A DNA stretch of 64,000 nucleotides, taken from Haemonchus contortus (Eukaryota > Nematoda > Chromadorea > Rhabditida > Trichostrongylidae). Where the stretch lies: positions 44,954,869 to 45,018,868 of the forward strand of contig LS997562.1 of the NCBI GenBank assembly GCA_000469685.2. The letters run 5' to 3'. The notes beneath the pieces are model-generated. The model searched no databases and was not told where the DNA came from. It was given only the letters and a program-made list of their open reading frames with translations. The position numbers and the translations under genes are program-made. Numbering within the stretch: position 1 is the first letter of the stretch; the number at the start of each line of letters is the position of its first letter. Shown here piece after piece: positions 48,781-60,802 of this stretch.

Positions 48781-49489
48781 ACTCCAGAAAAAAAAACATA
48801 ACTGTCACGGAACTATCGAAAATGATGAATGAGCGATGAAAGGAAGAGAATTAAATTTCTAAATAGCATCGTCCAAGTGACGCAGATGATTTATGCTCTA
48901 AAACGGCAATCAGCGCCTGGAAAAGATATTAGAATAAGAGTACATAGAAACTCCCGTGAAAACTCTCGATGAGCAGATTCATGAGATATGACCAACCTAT
49001 TGGTTTTGACCCCTACAATCCGATCGTTATTTCTACAAGCACCGCCTATGGCGCCTCCACGGCGTTATTTTAGTCCATCACCATCGACAGGCGGCTGTCC
49101 TTAAACTTCTGAGCACTGCGCGATATCAAGAGGAATTTTGTCGAGCGCAAACTCATTGGTACAAGTTGGACGACCGCCGAAAAGGACCAGCAACTCGAAT
49201 TTGTAGAAGAGAAAGTAATCTCAGACTTCTCTCTACCGTCCAAGTGATGCTGATTCAGATAGTTCTCGAGTGCTGGAAAAGATCGCAGGATACTAAGGTA
49301 AGCCTTGAGGAAATATCGTTCTAGCTCTACTGTAGTTTATTTGAATTGATTAATTAATTCGCGTATTCTAGAGTTTGACTGAAGTGACGTGAAATGCCTA
49401 CTCGTCTGGTTGTGATGCCATTATGTACAACGTGGAAAGTTCATAGATCGTGAGTTGGATTAGCAATACGAGGAGTAGGAAGTCGAACA
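48781..49489. other. Intergenic, no gene recognised
   Basis: No coding exon, RNA gene or mobile element could be supported. This is the region upstream of gpb-2 and may hold its promoter. Confidence 0.4.
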
Positions 49490-50010
49490 TTTGAGAGATG
49501 GGCATTTCCTACAGGCGCACTTGGTAACCGCGGCAAGTCAAGCGAACGCTATTCTGAGCACAGCGAGCGCATACCCAGACTATGCAAAAAGCAGAAGCAG
49601 TTTAACGTTGATTCCAGCGAAAAGATTCATTTTCATGAGCAAAGCAATACCAATCGTTGAATACCAGGATGACATTATATGAATGCATGGTAAACGAGAT
49701 TATCCCACCGTATTACCGCTTACAGGAAGAAATTAAACATCATGGCCAGACACATGTGGGATGAGAGCGTTTATTGGGTGGATATTGAAAAGTCGACCAA
49801 ACACCAAGAGAAGTGTCAGTCTGAGCTAATTCATAAAAGCTGCGGACAAAGGAGACGGTATACTTCGAGCTTCTCAAGCCAGGAGGTAAGGGGGTTCAGA
49901 GGGAAGGACTTCACTCGCTCGCAACAAGGACGAGTAGGGAAGTTACTGGCACTCAATTGAGCTAATTGGATCGAAGGACGTAGGTACATAGTGTATTAAC
50001 AAATGGCGCA
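49490..50010 (+). pseudogene. Decayed RTE-type 3' fragment
   Basis: Translated pieces follow the order of an RTE C-terminus: a SKAIPIVEYQDDII-like segment near 49640, then a SLARNKDE-stop-GSYWHSIELI segment near 49915 that resembles the conserved RTE ending ([12 protein letters not shown] in the copy at 53.5 kb). Frameshifts are frequent. Confidence 0.45.
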
Positions 50011-50554
50011 GGATACCACACGCATGGCACGGAGATCGAGTGCGGAGTCGATACTTGCTTAGACCAGCCTTCCATCCATCGGAGTTCGATTAATGGTACC
50101 AAACACTCTTGGAAGGGGTAACTACTGGCATGAACATCAGCCGCCCATCGCAGTTTGGTTGTATAGGCCACCTGGGCACTAAGAAGGCCATTGCGGTTCT
50201 AAGTAGACGTCGTGCGGGGAACTGGGCAGTTGCGAATACCCAAACGGATTTGATTGAAACAAAAGACCTTGGACTTCGATATAAAATCGTAGACAAATCG
50301 ATATAAAAGTTAATCGTTTGATATGAAAGAATCATAGCACACTCCATTTACAATCTGTAGTAGGAACAGTGCATTCTGAACGACTGACTGACATGAATCA
50401 CTATTATGTAAGAACTTTTCGCAAAATCTACACCAATACTTTGAGAATGTTATATCTGTTTGATATCAAAGTGAAATCCGAGTTCTACGCCCATATAAAA
50501 TATTTCAGAAGTAGATGAAGCTCTGCCTTGATCTCCCATCATGGAGGTCATCTG

Positions 50555-50725
50555 GAATGATGACGTCGTCATGACGTCACCCGGTGGGAGAACGCAAAAG
50601 AACTGATAAGAGTGCGTATTGGTGTGGGGATAGCAAGTCGGCAACAACGACGGGCGCCGCCTGAGGAAGGGCCGCGCCGCGCAGCCGGCGCGACGCGGTC
50701 GGGGCAGATGTCATCGATACGCGGC
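50555..50725. promoter_or_regulatory. GC-rich stretch with CRE-like sites
   Basis: TGACGTCG (50561-50568) and ATGACGTCAC (50571-50580, containing a perfect TGACGTCA) form a tight palindromic cluster, followed by a CpG-dense block (about 50640-50720, for example GCCGCGCCGCGCAGCCGGCG) unlike the AT-rich surroundings. It could be a promoter or part of an old element; no adjacent exon was identified. Confidence 0.3.
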
Positions 50726-53400
50726 CGCTCGAGCTGGGCTTGTTGGAGAGCCATTGGCGGTTGACTGGTTGTGAGTTAAGTTTGGTCTGGGAAAGTGGAA
50801 TATTAGGGAGCATGCACACCCAATTTTGTGACGGTGTTGTAGGGTGATTGCAGTAGCAAAGCCCCAAAGCCCCATGTATTAGGAAGAATCTCCAACACAT
50901 GGGGACAGCTGATTGGATTGATTGTCAACTGCCGGAAATGTAAAAAGGAGTTTGCTTCCCCTGGAGCGTTCAGCGATGTGCCAAGAAAGACTGATGGAAA
51001 CTTTTTGGGAAGTGCAGTCTCAGAACATTTCGTAGAAATCCCTGCTAATCTTGCTGGTGTTTTAATCGTGCACTCACCCATACCCATGGAACTGCGGAGC
51101 CCTACGTCGTGATGCTGCTGGACAAAGGTCTATAAATGCTAGGAGTTCTTGACTTGACTGGTTTTCATGTGCTATTTCTCGCCAAAGTTTCAGAGAAGTT
51201 GTTGGGTTTTAGGCGAAAATTTTGTCCCAAAAAGACTGGAATTTTGCAGGCAAACTTCTCTTTAGCCCTGTTACTGTGCCGCCTTTTTCAATCCTTTCGA
51301 AAGTAAAACACTTCCAATGACCGTCGTGCTCATTTCTGTATTTTACCCTATCATTTGAATTGGACGGTGGGTGGTAGTGGGAGTGGCGCCACACAGCACA
51401 TATGGTTGAAGGATTATCCTTTTCGCGTAGACCAACCGAACCCTTTTTCCCTGTGGAAACATTCGTTTAGTAAGTAACAGAGCGGTCTACTAGCATATCA
51501 GCTGGCTACGTGCAAGTCATTTTACATTCCTAATATTTGTGTTCCAAAAAATTAAGAGGCATATATGACACTATATTGTAGAAAAGCATGAAATCGTGAT
51601 TTAACTTATACCCTTCGTGAAAGATTTTAAACGATTGCAACCGTAAACGATGGCTCATCTTAAACCCCATCCCATAGCATCAAAAACTTCCCATACATAT
51701 AATTCCAAAAACTCGCAATCCCTTCCCAATCGTGTACTTCATGAGATTCGAGTTGTAACTCTGACGATAAATAAACTTGATAATAAACGATAACTCGTGA
51801 TGGTAAATAGCAGAATGTCATTTATTATCAGAGTTACACATTTATCATTTATCTACTGGCCATTGAGTCGCTCAACCCCTCACTATCGTCCTCTGCTGCC
51901 TCATCGCTTTCGCTGATGTCCGTAAACTGCCTTGAGGAAGCCATCGCAAGGGTTTTCCTGTTCGGGTAAAGAGGTAGCGGGAATCAAGCTGTGAAGAATC
52001 GACTCGTCGTGGTGTGAACGAAATGGAGACAGTTCACACGGATCTTATGCGACCGACGGTGCTACGCGACACTTGAAGAAACCGTGTACCTGACAGTGGT
52101 GAGGCCCACGACGCTCGGCAGCAAGCGCTTTCCTGTAGATTTCATGAGTCACAAGTTCAAGAATCATGAGCAGCAATCTCAGTCTGTTGAAACAAGCACG
52201 CTCAGAAAGGGCTGTCCCCAGACACGAGTGGACTAAACTAGAAAGGGGGACGTCAGTACCATCATGCAAACGGCCCTTCCCAGTTGAAGATGTGAGAGCA
52301 GCGCCTGCGATGGTAGGACACGACTGCTTGTGAGCAGGCTACACAATGCCCGATACAGAAGGCAATGAAATTCGTGGCTCGAGGAAGGAGTCTACCAAAA
52401 GACCCGAAGAAGAGCTACCGTTGCGGGTTCAAGAAAGACTATGCCGAAACTAAGATCACAACTGAAGATGACGTGGATAAAAGGGTGTGGAGACAACATC
52501 AAGAACAGTGCGTCCTGTAACGGCGAGGAATAAGCGGCCAGGGTGTAGAAGAACCGAACCGGATACCGATTAGCTGTCTCCATATTAAAGTGGGTTTGGT
52601 CCTAGGAACGTAAATCTGCTACACAGGCTACTCGACACTATTCCATCAATTCGAAGAAAGTTCAAATGTCACTACTACTTCGTTTACTTAGACATTTGAG
52701 CAAAACAAGCTCATACGCAGAATTGAAAAGTGCTTATCAATTAGGAGAGTCTGGGAAACGATGATTTCATTATCATGGGAAGAGTAAAGTGAATGGCCCA
52801 TATAACAAATCAAACCCTTTCGATGCTTCTCCTAGTCTCCGTTCGAACGACTCATTTTCTTGGTAAGAAAGCTGGGAACATGGATTTAACCGAATTTCCT
52901 GGTGTCTAGTAGATCGGTGAATGTACTCGAACTCCCCTTCAAGAATTTTCCAGTTTTCCCGGGGCTCGGACTGAGCATTCTGTCTGAACAACAGTTTGCA
53001 GATATTGCGCTCCAATAAGAGCCCTTTTTTCGGGACGACATTACACGCAACAGGACGTTGGCCGCGATTCCTACAGTTTTTGATTTTTCGAGGCGGCGAC
53101 TGTAAAGTGTGTGTCTTGTTTGCTCCGTTTCTTCTGTTTTTCTATATTCTTGTTGTGGTTAGTGTCAGCAGTTTCTCAAGTATGAACACTCTTGAATGAG
53201 GCAATCGAAGTGACAAGTATTATACGAGTCTAAAAATTTTGAAAATTACTAGGAAATTACAGCTCTCGTAATTGTCACGTATCATTTTTCCATCTCTTTT
53301 TACGTACTTTTTTTTCGCAGATTTCCATGAACACCCATTTGCTTGATACTCCCGAATGAGTGGAAATGTAGTTGCTGAAAGGGGACACCGCTCGTTTCCT
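50726..53400. other. Intergenic, no gene recognised
   Basis: Open frames here are short and unlike known families, and no splice-consistent set was found. Stretches around 52040-52600 have an even base composition and could be an old mobile element, but no diagnostic motif was seen. Confidence 0.4.
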
Positions 53401-53439
53401 CCACAGTGTTTTTTCTTCCCAAGCCTTAGAATGGAAGGT

Positions 53440-56400
53440 ACACTTATCAGCTTATCACCTGTATCACCTGTCGTCCCGTTGATCATCGACTTCCTCGAGC
53501 GGGCGCCAGTAACGTCTCCATTCGTCCCTGTCACGAGCCAGAGTGGTCCAGTGAATCGTTCTCGCTTCAGGGACACGAGATTCAACATTCCTTTCGTTCA
53601 GAGCTTTCGTGAAGAAGTCTGACCATCTCGTTGGCGGCCTTCCTGGAGTTCGTTTGATGTCCCGAGGGATCCAGTCAGTAACCGCCCTGGTCCAACGGTC
53701 ATCACTATATCGCATAACGTGTCCAGCCCACCTGATCTTCGATTTCTTGGCGTAATCAACGGCATCCCTGATCTTCGTTCGGTGACGGAGCTCGGAACTC
53801 CGGATTCCCTTCTGCACTTGCGTGTATAGGAAAATTCCGAGCATCGTCCTTTCCAAAGCGCGTTGAATAACGCTGACAGCATGCTCATCCTGCTTTCGTA
53901 GAGTCCAGGTCTCTGAGGCGTACGTCAAAGCAGGAAGGACAGCAGTGTCGAAAAGGTGAGCGCGGAGCCGGATGTTCTTTGTCTTCTTCACTACTCCCTC
54001 GATATTCTTAAATGCTCCCCACGCGGCGCGTTTCCTTCTTCACAGCTCTGGAGCTAGGTCGTTCATCATGTTGACTTCCCGACCTAGATACACATAGCTA
54101 GAGCATTCGGAGATATTCGTTCCGTTTAACGTGAAAGGAGCATCAGGTACCAGTCCGTTTCTCATGAACATCGTCTTCGTTAGGTTCAGCCTCAAGCCGA
54201 TCTTTCCACAAGCACTATCAAACTCGGCCAGCATTCGTTCCGCCTGCTCGATGTTCGGTGTTATAAGCACGATGTCGTCTGCAAAGCGGAGGTGATGTAG
54301 GAAGCGGCCGTCGACCTTCACTCCCAAGTCTTCCCATTCCAAATGACGCATGATATTCTCGAGGGCGGCACTGAAAAGTTTGGGCGAAATAGTATCGCCT
54401 TGCCGAACACCTCTCTTCACGTTGACAATGACTTCCTTATAGAATGGTGAAATCCTGGTCGTGAAGTTATCGTAGAGCTCACGAAGCATCCTTATATATT
54501 GCGTAGGAACACCCTGGTTACCCAGGGCTTCGATTACCGCTTCTGTCTCGACGGTATCAAAGGCTTTCTTTAAATCGATGAACGTAAGACATAGCGGCAT
54601 TTTGTACTCTCGCGATACTTCAATGAGCCTTGTTAGGGTGTGGATATGATCGATTGTACTGAACCCTCTCCAAAACCCTGCTTGCTCGCATGGCTGTCCT
54701 TCATCTAATGTTCTGCCAATCCTGTTTAGGATGACACGAGTGAAAAGCTTGTAGATTACGGACAGCAGGCAGATTGGGCGATGATTGCCAATATCGTCTG
54801 GATCTCCCTTTTTGTACAGCAGCAACACAGTCTTGCTAGTTTTCCACGACGTGGGCACTTTGCATTCCGACAGGTACCGTGTGAAGAGCCTAGCCAGAGT
54901 TTTGATGATGACCGGAGGCATAGTCTTCAGATGTTCTGGTTTGATCCTATCGGGACCGGGCGCTGTACAGTTCTTCATCGACGTGATGGCATGTCGTATT
55001 TCGGAAGGGAAAACCGAAGGAGCGATATATTCGTCTTGCCTAAGATGGTGAGTAGGCAGGTAGACGTGGCTGTCGAAGAGATCCGAGTAGAAGTCGTAGA
55101 TGACCTTCTCCATTGCCCTCCGTGATGCAGTAACGGTTCCGTCAGGACGACGAAGGGAGGTCATCTTGGTCTTGTAGTCGGCGAAGCTCCGTCGGGCTTT
55201 GCGTATGCTCTTTCCGGCCTCGGCGGCTTCGTCCATGACTGCTGCTCTTCTCTCTTTCAGATCTTCCTTTATCGCTTCTCTGCATAGCTTCGCAAGTTCG
55301 GACGTTTGTTGATAATTGCCTGTAGCTCGCGCGATTCCACGCTGGCGTATCAGCTCGAGAGTCTTCGAGGAGAGTCGTCTCTTGGCTTCTTGTAGACTCT
55401 CTGCTTTCGTAGCACTATCGTGAAGATGCTCGACGAGCCGGTTGTATTCTTCGTCGATGTTGTCGATAACGGAATCCTCCCACTTACTCGCAAGGGAAGC
55501 GAAGTGGTCCCAGTTGATGGAGGTCTTGGGGCTTCGTTTCCGAAACTTCATAGCTCTCTCCCCACGCACTGAGAAGCGGAATCTAGCGCGGAGGAGACGA
55601 TGGTCCGATCCCGTGTAGAACTTCGGAACAACAGCGACGTCAGTCAGGCAAAATCTTCGATTGAAGATGATGTGGTCTATTTCATTATGGAACTGTCCAC
55701 CAGGTGACTCCCATGTCCATCTTAAATGAGAGGGCTTCTGGAACTGCGAGTTACCATGGATGGTGTGGGTCGTCATGATAAACTCGGACAGCCTTTCACC
55801 CTGCTCATTCCATTCCACTCCGTGAGTCCCGATGTGAAGCTCTTCAGCCGTTCTTCTGGGGCCAATCTTGGCATTAAAATCACCGACGATGACCTTGAAG
55901 AAAGTGTGGTCTTCTCTGTAGAGCCTCTCCAGATCCATATAAAACGCTTCCAACTCCTCTTCTTCGTAGCTCGATGTTGGTGCGTAAGCAACGAAGATGG
56001 TTAGAGCTGGGATTGAGCCACATCTTCTTAATCGCAAACGTCCGATTCGGGTTGTTAGGCTTTCGTACGAATCGATGTTCATGGCCAAGTGCGTGTTGAC
56101 GAGGACACCTACGCCGCCGACGCCTCTACTGTCGCATGTTCCAAGGAACAGTTCTTCTCCAGTCTCAAACACAGCGTGCAGCGGGCGATGCCTTCTCGTC
56201 TCGGTCAGTCCGATGACGTCGTACTTGCTCTTCCTAGCTTGCATCATCAGGTCTTCTATACACGCTTCCGATGCAAGCGTCCGTGCGTTGAAAGTACAGA
56301 TCGCCATCTTAGTCCTTCTCCTTTTGGGCAGCCTGTTTTGGCCCTGAGATTTTAGCAGCCTCTCCCGAGCGGTCCTACCCAACGCTGCCGTATTGGGGGC

Positions 56401-56460
56401 TCCCTCAGGTTCAGGGGAATGAGGCCCATTTCTATTACTGTTTTTGGCGTGAAGATACCC
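53440..56460 (-). mobile_element. RTE non-LTR retrotransposon, nearly full length
   Basis: The minus strand carries a polyprotein of the RTE clade (endonuclease plus reverse transcriptase, no RNase H). The 3' end just after the stop (53464) has short TGATAC/TGATAA-type repeats, as is common in RTE tails. The 5' boundary is uncertain; similarity to the fossil copy at 40530 extends to at least 56450 and the element may reach about 56780. Confidence 0.85.
53464..56382 (-). pseudogene. RTE endonuclease-reverse transcriptase with one in-frame stop
   Basis: Nine hundred seventy-odd codons in one frame, interrupted only by a TGA at 54040-54042 (after APEL). Endonuclease motifs: FNART (about residue 26), GLTETRR, GVGGVGVLVN, VIVGDFNAKIG and SDHRLLRARF. 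RT motifs: APGPDRIKPEHL, FIDLKKAFDTV (about 598), RQGDTISP, and FADDIVLI (about 697). The piece beyond the stop holds the typical RTE tail ([37 protein letters not shown]). The stop removes that tail, so this copy is probably dead, but only just; the upstream 780 codons are fully open. Confidence 0.9.
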
Positions 56461-56469
56461 AACGTGCAG

Positions 56470-58160
56470 CTTGCCAGGCTCTGACGTGGGGGCTATTGAC
56501 TCCGGGGGCTTGCCAGGCTATCCCGAAGTGGACAAGGGGCTTTGTTTTTGGAGGCGGCCCCGAATCGCCTCCCAAATACTTCCCAGCGTGACTTGTTCGT
56601 CACCCGAATGCAAGCTTTTGGCCGAGTCGATGGGCAGGATACCAACTGCACCCACAGACGCCTGCGAAGAACAGAGGGTATATCGACCCAGCACAGCAGA
56701 ATCACGGAGTCCATCCCCTGAATCCACCTGCGTCTCTGGGAAGTACCGGTGACTTTTGGTTATCAGCTTATAGGGGCCTAAAATGATGGTGAAGCGGGCA
56801 ATGAGTTCACGAATGGGGTAACAAACAAAAGGTGTCTATATTCATATTATTTATATATTAAATTACATTATATGACTGGATGAAGGGGAGGGTAGGACAA
56901 GTCGGCCTGCACCGAAGCGATGGGCGCTACACACAGCTGGACGGTGAGAATGCCCAGTTGTCGGGAGACGGCTTCTTCTATAGGGGTCCCCTTGAACGTC
57001 GCACGGCGTCCTCGTCCAGGTGGTTCGGATGGCGAGGATACGACACTCTGGGCCGGGTGCAATGTTTTTACTTCGTGCAAAAAAAGGGGATAGGGTGAGT
57101 GTTGTACAATTGACACACCCATCCCGGTGCACTTTTCCTCTTATGGCATAGTTTAAAAAAGTATATCTGCTCAGGAAGCATTCCTAAGCACAGTTGTGAG
57201 GCAACGAAATCCCTCTTACTCCTCCTCCTCTGCGTTCTCCTTAATACTTTTTCACCCGAGTTTGATACTATGAAAATTGACGTGGTGAGGGAACTACACC
57301 ATAACACCATAACTTAGATTCCTCTTTTCTTATAGACTTGTTTTTGTTGCAGCAATTTTTCCAAAAACTCACTCTGCATCACCATGGGTTCACGAAACCC
57401 ATGAAGCATCATTTTTTAAACTTTTTTGTAGAAAGATACCTTGCACCTCTCACCTCTCAAGCCTCAAAATTTAGTGCTATTCAATGTTCAATGTTAATGC
57501 ACTGCTTTGGATCAGATCAGGAATGCCACTGAATGAAGTTCCGGTTCTCTTGCCCCGAAAGTTCAAAAAATGGGCCCAGTTAGTTGGATTTTTTCTGCGT
57601 ACTCGTCGTACCGTTAGGTAGCTATTCATACTGTTATTGATTATAACTTATACATATTGTTGCTCTGTCACGTGGATCGTATTGGTATAAAATTTAGATT
57701 ATCATGGTTAATTTCTAAACAATTGAACGAGCAAACTTGCTCGTAGACCTTTTCGAGAACGTCTCTTCATCACCTTGAGGGGAGTAAATGCTCTACATGC
57801 ATAGTGATTGCATGCATATGAGGCCTCATCTTACTTGAACAGCATTTTGAGTTCGTTAAGCAAATTGGCAGATTTTGAAAAGTTTGATGTTTAGTTGCCA
57901 ATTTCTGGCTTACGTTATGCAGCGTTCTGCTCCTGATGAGGACGAGCTGTCATAAATGGGCTCACATACCTGTATGTTTAGTGGCTATGCTTTTATAATT
58001 GCTCGAATCAAAATTAAGCATGCCTTTGTTAACATTTCTCATCATGGAGGCACTGTATCTCTGTAGATTATTGGTGTATCTAATGTCGTTTGAACGCTAT
58101 CAATTTCTTGAAGGGTGCTGCTATTGTTTTATTTGTATACACGTTGCATAATAAATCTAG
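56470..58160. other. Probable RTE 5' region, then intergenic sequence
   Basis: 56470-56780 is likely the 5' UTR of the RTE element. A GC-richer island at 56870-57120 is open in three frames on both strands, so frame openness there says nothing about coding. The rest is AT-rich with no recognised feature. Confidence 0.35.
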
Positions 58161-58170
58161 AACCGATTAA

Positions 58171-58683
58171 ATGCTGGTGGAAGACGTTCATGAGAATGTG
58201 TGCCGCGACGTATTTTCTTGGTCACCAGCTTTCAATGATAACGTGACCGTTTACAGTGTCATTTCGGAGCCCTTCCGTAATAGCGACGAGTTCGTATATG
58301 GTTCCGCCAACCCAGATTCAGGGTGCATCGAATCTAAAAAAAAACTAACGGTAGGGTAATCCCAAATGGCAATTTTTCCTCTTTGTTCTCGTTCAAAACT
58401 GTATTTACTTGCTTTCAGTTTACGTGTTTAGGAGTCAGTTTCGGTGGCATGCGTCGGCTTCCTCGAAAAACGTCGTGTTGTATTGGTTGGTTCGCGTTCG
58501 ATGGAATCATGCCAATATCCTTAACGGAGAGTCCTACCATGTGAGTCTTCACTGATCGTATTGAGAATCTAACCGAAGTGCTCTATTTTCTCTTACGATG
58601 CTTTTCAAACTCAGCTTAAGAAAATTAAACAAATTTAGTCCGGATTGGTAACATTGGAGCTATCTGGTTCAGAGATTCTTTGA
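58171..58683 (+). CDS. Possible small three-exon gene, function unknown
   Basis: Not recognised. Exons 58171-58355, 58432-58540 and 58639-58683 join with matching phases (2, then 0) through GTAATC/TTTAG and GTGAGT/TTTAG borders to give 112 residues ending LELSGSEIL-stop. The ATG is directly preceded by an in-frame TAA and lies 10 nt after a CTAG acceptor, which would suit a trans-spliced start. The protein has two Cys in exon 1 (at about residues 11 and 53) and no clear signal peptide or membrane segment; the middle reads KNVVLYWLVRVRW, which looks like a beta-strand pair. A chance assembly cannot be excluded. Confidence 0.4.
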
Positions 58684-58951
58684 TGTATTCATTCAGCGCA
58701 TTTGCACAATTCATTGCTCCTCTGGAGCCAGATGATGATCCACGCATTACTTATGGTTTTTCTTGCGTATGGGTAATTTCAAATGTTAACTCGCCTAATG
58801 ATCGATTCTGTTCGAAGACGTTACATCCAGTGGCTCTACACTGCACCGAAATATTTGAGTATTTTCTAGATTCGGAATTACTACCTCCTTTGGTTTAGAG
58901 ATTGGAGATGTCGTTGGCGCAGTAAAAAAAAACTAACGAGGAAACAAATTC

Positions 58952-58957
58952 TTTATT
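58952..58957 (-). terminator. Candidate poly(A) signal of the membrane-protein gene
   Basis: Minus-strand AATAAA about 267 bp after the stop codon at 59224-59226. Confidence 0.35.
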
Positions 58958-59223
58958 GGTTATTGGTGTCTTTTGATATTCAGCTGTACGATTGCATTTG
59001 TGAATTCATGAATCAGATGTAAACTCGAAAATGACAGGAGAAATAGCTTATACTGTTACAGCTCCAAAGGCCAAAGAATTAATTTTGATAGATTTACTTA
59101 ACGTGGAATTTTCGGGAGTGAGACCAGAAGCCGGAAGCTGTTACAATCGATAGAAAAGGAATGAAAGAAGAAATGGATATGTGCAACATTGGGACTGAAA
59201 GACTAGTAGCATAAGAATAGGCA

Positions 59224-60796
59224 CTAGTATCGGGACGGCCTATACGGATCAGGTCGGCGCTCTCCTGACGCAGAAGAAGTGTAGTAGCGGTCCTCGGCAG
59301 TGTAGATGACGTTATTGGTATCGGAAAAATGACGTGACGGAGGCGAGTCGTCAACACGGATCTGGTGCGAAATTACCTCAGATCTTGGAGTAGGTGGAGG
59401 CAATGCGGCAGCAGACGACGCTAAACTGAAGCCCAACTGATTTCAGAAGCGCTCTAATTTCATTCGGACACACCTTGCGTCTGAGTACCGATGATTGTTT
59501 CAGATCTCGCGTTAGCCTTGCGCTGACGACGTTGACGCAAACCGAACCAGCCAAGGAACCAGATGCCAGCCAGACAGACGCATGGAATGCAGCAGCAAAG
59601 TAGCAACATTGAAATGCCCAGGATGATTCCCAGAATGCGGCCAGCATACCAGAAATCACCATCACTGAAAAGAATTAAATAATAATAATTTCCAAGACAT
59701 TCTTCCTCGCTTCTTAATACAAGAAGTCGCCTTTAAGGTATGTTCCACGATAGCTGTGGTATAGAAGCCAATCACTCACTAGTTCAGTGGGAACTCCAGG
59801 TTCGTCTAGATTTCGACTTTAGCAGAAGTCCTCCAATCTGATGTGGTGCTTTAGATGTTTTGATTGCAAAGAGCCGTAGTTGCTCAACGACCTTTGGTAT
59901 CTTTTGCCTTTGAGCGAGCGAACGCAAAATGGTACAAGTCATAGCAAAACCAGATTATCATAGAGCAAATCAGAATACGCTTTCCCCTGGTTCGGGGAAG
60001 GTTCATTAACGTGACTTGTACCAAAATGGTACAAGTCATAGCAAAACCAGATTATCATAGAGCAAATCAGAATACGCTTTCCCCTGGTTCGGGGAAGGTT
60101 CATTAACGTCTAAACTACTCCGGAACTGGAGGAGTCTTGATGTTACTTACCCTTCCTCGTTCCTGTGCTTTTAGTTATATCCTATTCCCATACCCTCCCC
60201 TCTTCAAAAATGGATTTTATCCTAAAGCCCACTTCCTCCCTCCCACTTCATATCCCTTTTCATCCTTTTGTCTTTTGTTTATTTCCTCAGCTTTTCCGCA
60301 GTTTGAGTTTTCCTACGATTAACGAGGCTTGAATGTTGACCGAGGTAGGTTTACGATTCCTTCTTCGTTCACCGGGCGAATACGAGTTGTCCTCTCACGC
60401 ACCCCTTTCCCCTCCACCCTCTTCCCCTTGTTTGGTGTCGAGGATTCCTTGACAGACCATTGATCCTGGTTGTAGAGGATCTATGGTTTGGTTGCCAGAA
60501 TGGGGTTTCATGAGGTATCTCACATACCAAAGAAACCTACTGCTTGCATGACTTTACATCGGTAAGTGAGAAAGAACCACATCGCCTACCCAGTACAGGT
60601 ACAACATAAAGAGAATTAAAGCTATTAGCCGAGTCCAGAATTCAGAAGCTGCACTGTAACTTTTCACGTATAGGCAGACTTACACTCCATAACCGTAGTC
60701 GTAGCCGTAGTAGCTCCTCTTCGCTCGGTTGACCTCATCAGCGAGTACCATGATCAGCAAGGTAGCCAATATTTGGATTAAGAGAATCGTTCGCAT
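59224..60796 (-). CDS. Small single-pass membrane protein, Tyr/Cys-rich (CYYR/Shisa-like)
   Basis: Three minus-strand exons, 60684-60796, 59474-59664 and 59224-59420, join in phase (2, then 1) into 166 residues. Residues 1-23 form a signal peptide (RTILLIQILATLLIMVLA). A short Tyr/Gly-rich ectodomain follows (KRSYYGYDYGYG), then a membrane segment of about residues 46-68 with a Cys cluster (SMLLLCCCIPCVCLAGIWF), a basic stop-transfer RQRRQRK, and a Ser/Pro/Tyr-rich cytoplasmic tail (PPPTPRS, EDRYYTSS, PDPYRPSRY). This layout resembles vertebrate CYYR1 or Shisa-type adaptors, whose tails bind WW or SH3 partners; homology is inferred from architecture only. The ATG follows directly after a TTTCAG acceptor, pointing to SL trans-splicing. 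The last acceptor (TTTAG at 59421-59425) is chosen by phase. Confidence 0.7.
59926..60108. repeat. 97-bp tandem duplication with inverted ends
   Basis: Two copies with a 97-bp period (59926-60022 and 60023-60108), identical over the shared part. Each unit begins near GGTACAAGTCA, and the first ends with its exact reverse complement TGACTTGTACC. It lies in intron 1 of the small membrane-protein gene. Confidence 0.9.
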
Positions 60797-60802
60797 CTGA
60801 AA

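Noticed and set aside
52045..52600. Minus-strand open frames
   Set aside because: Short, no recognised motif and no consistent exon chain. Possibly an old element, but unsupported.
56870..57120. Overlapping open frames on both strands
   Set aside because: Three frames are open at once because the block is GC-rich and short. No splice sites, domains or start context favour any of them.
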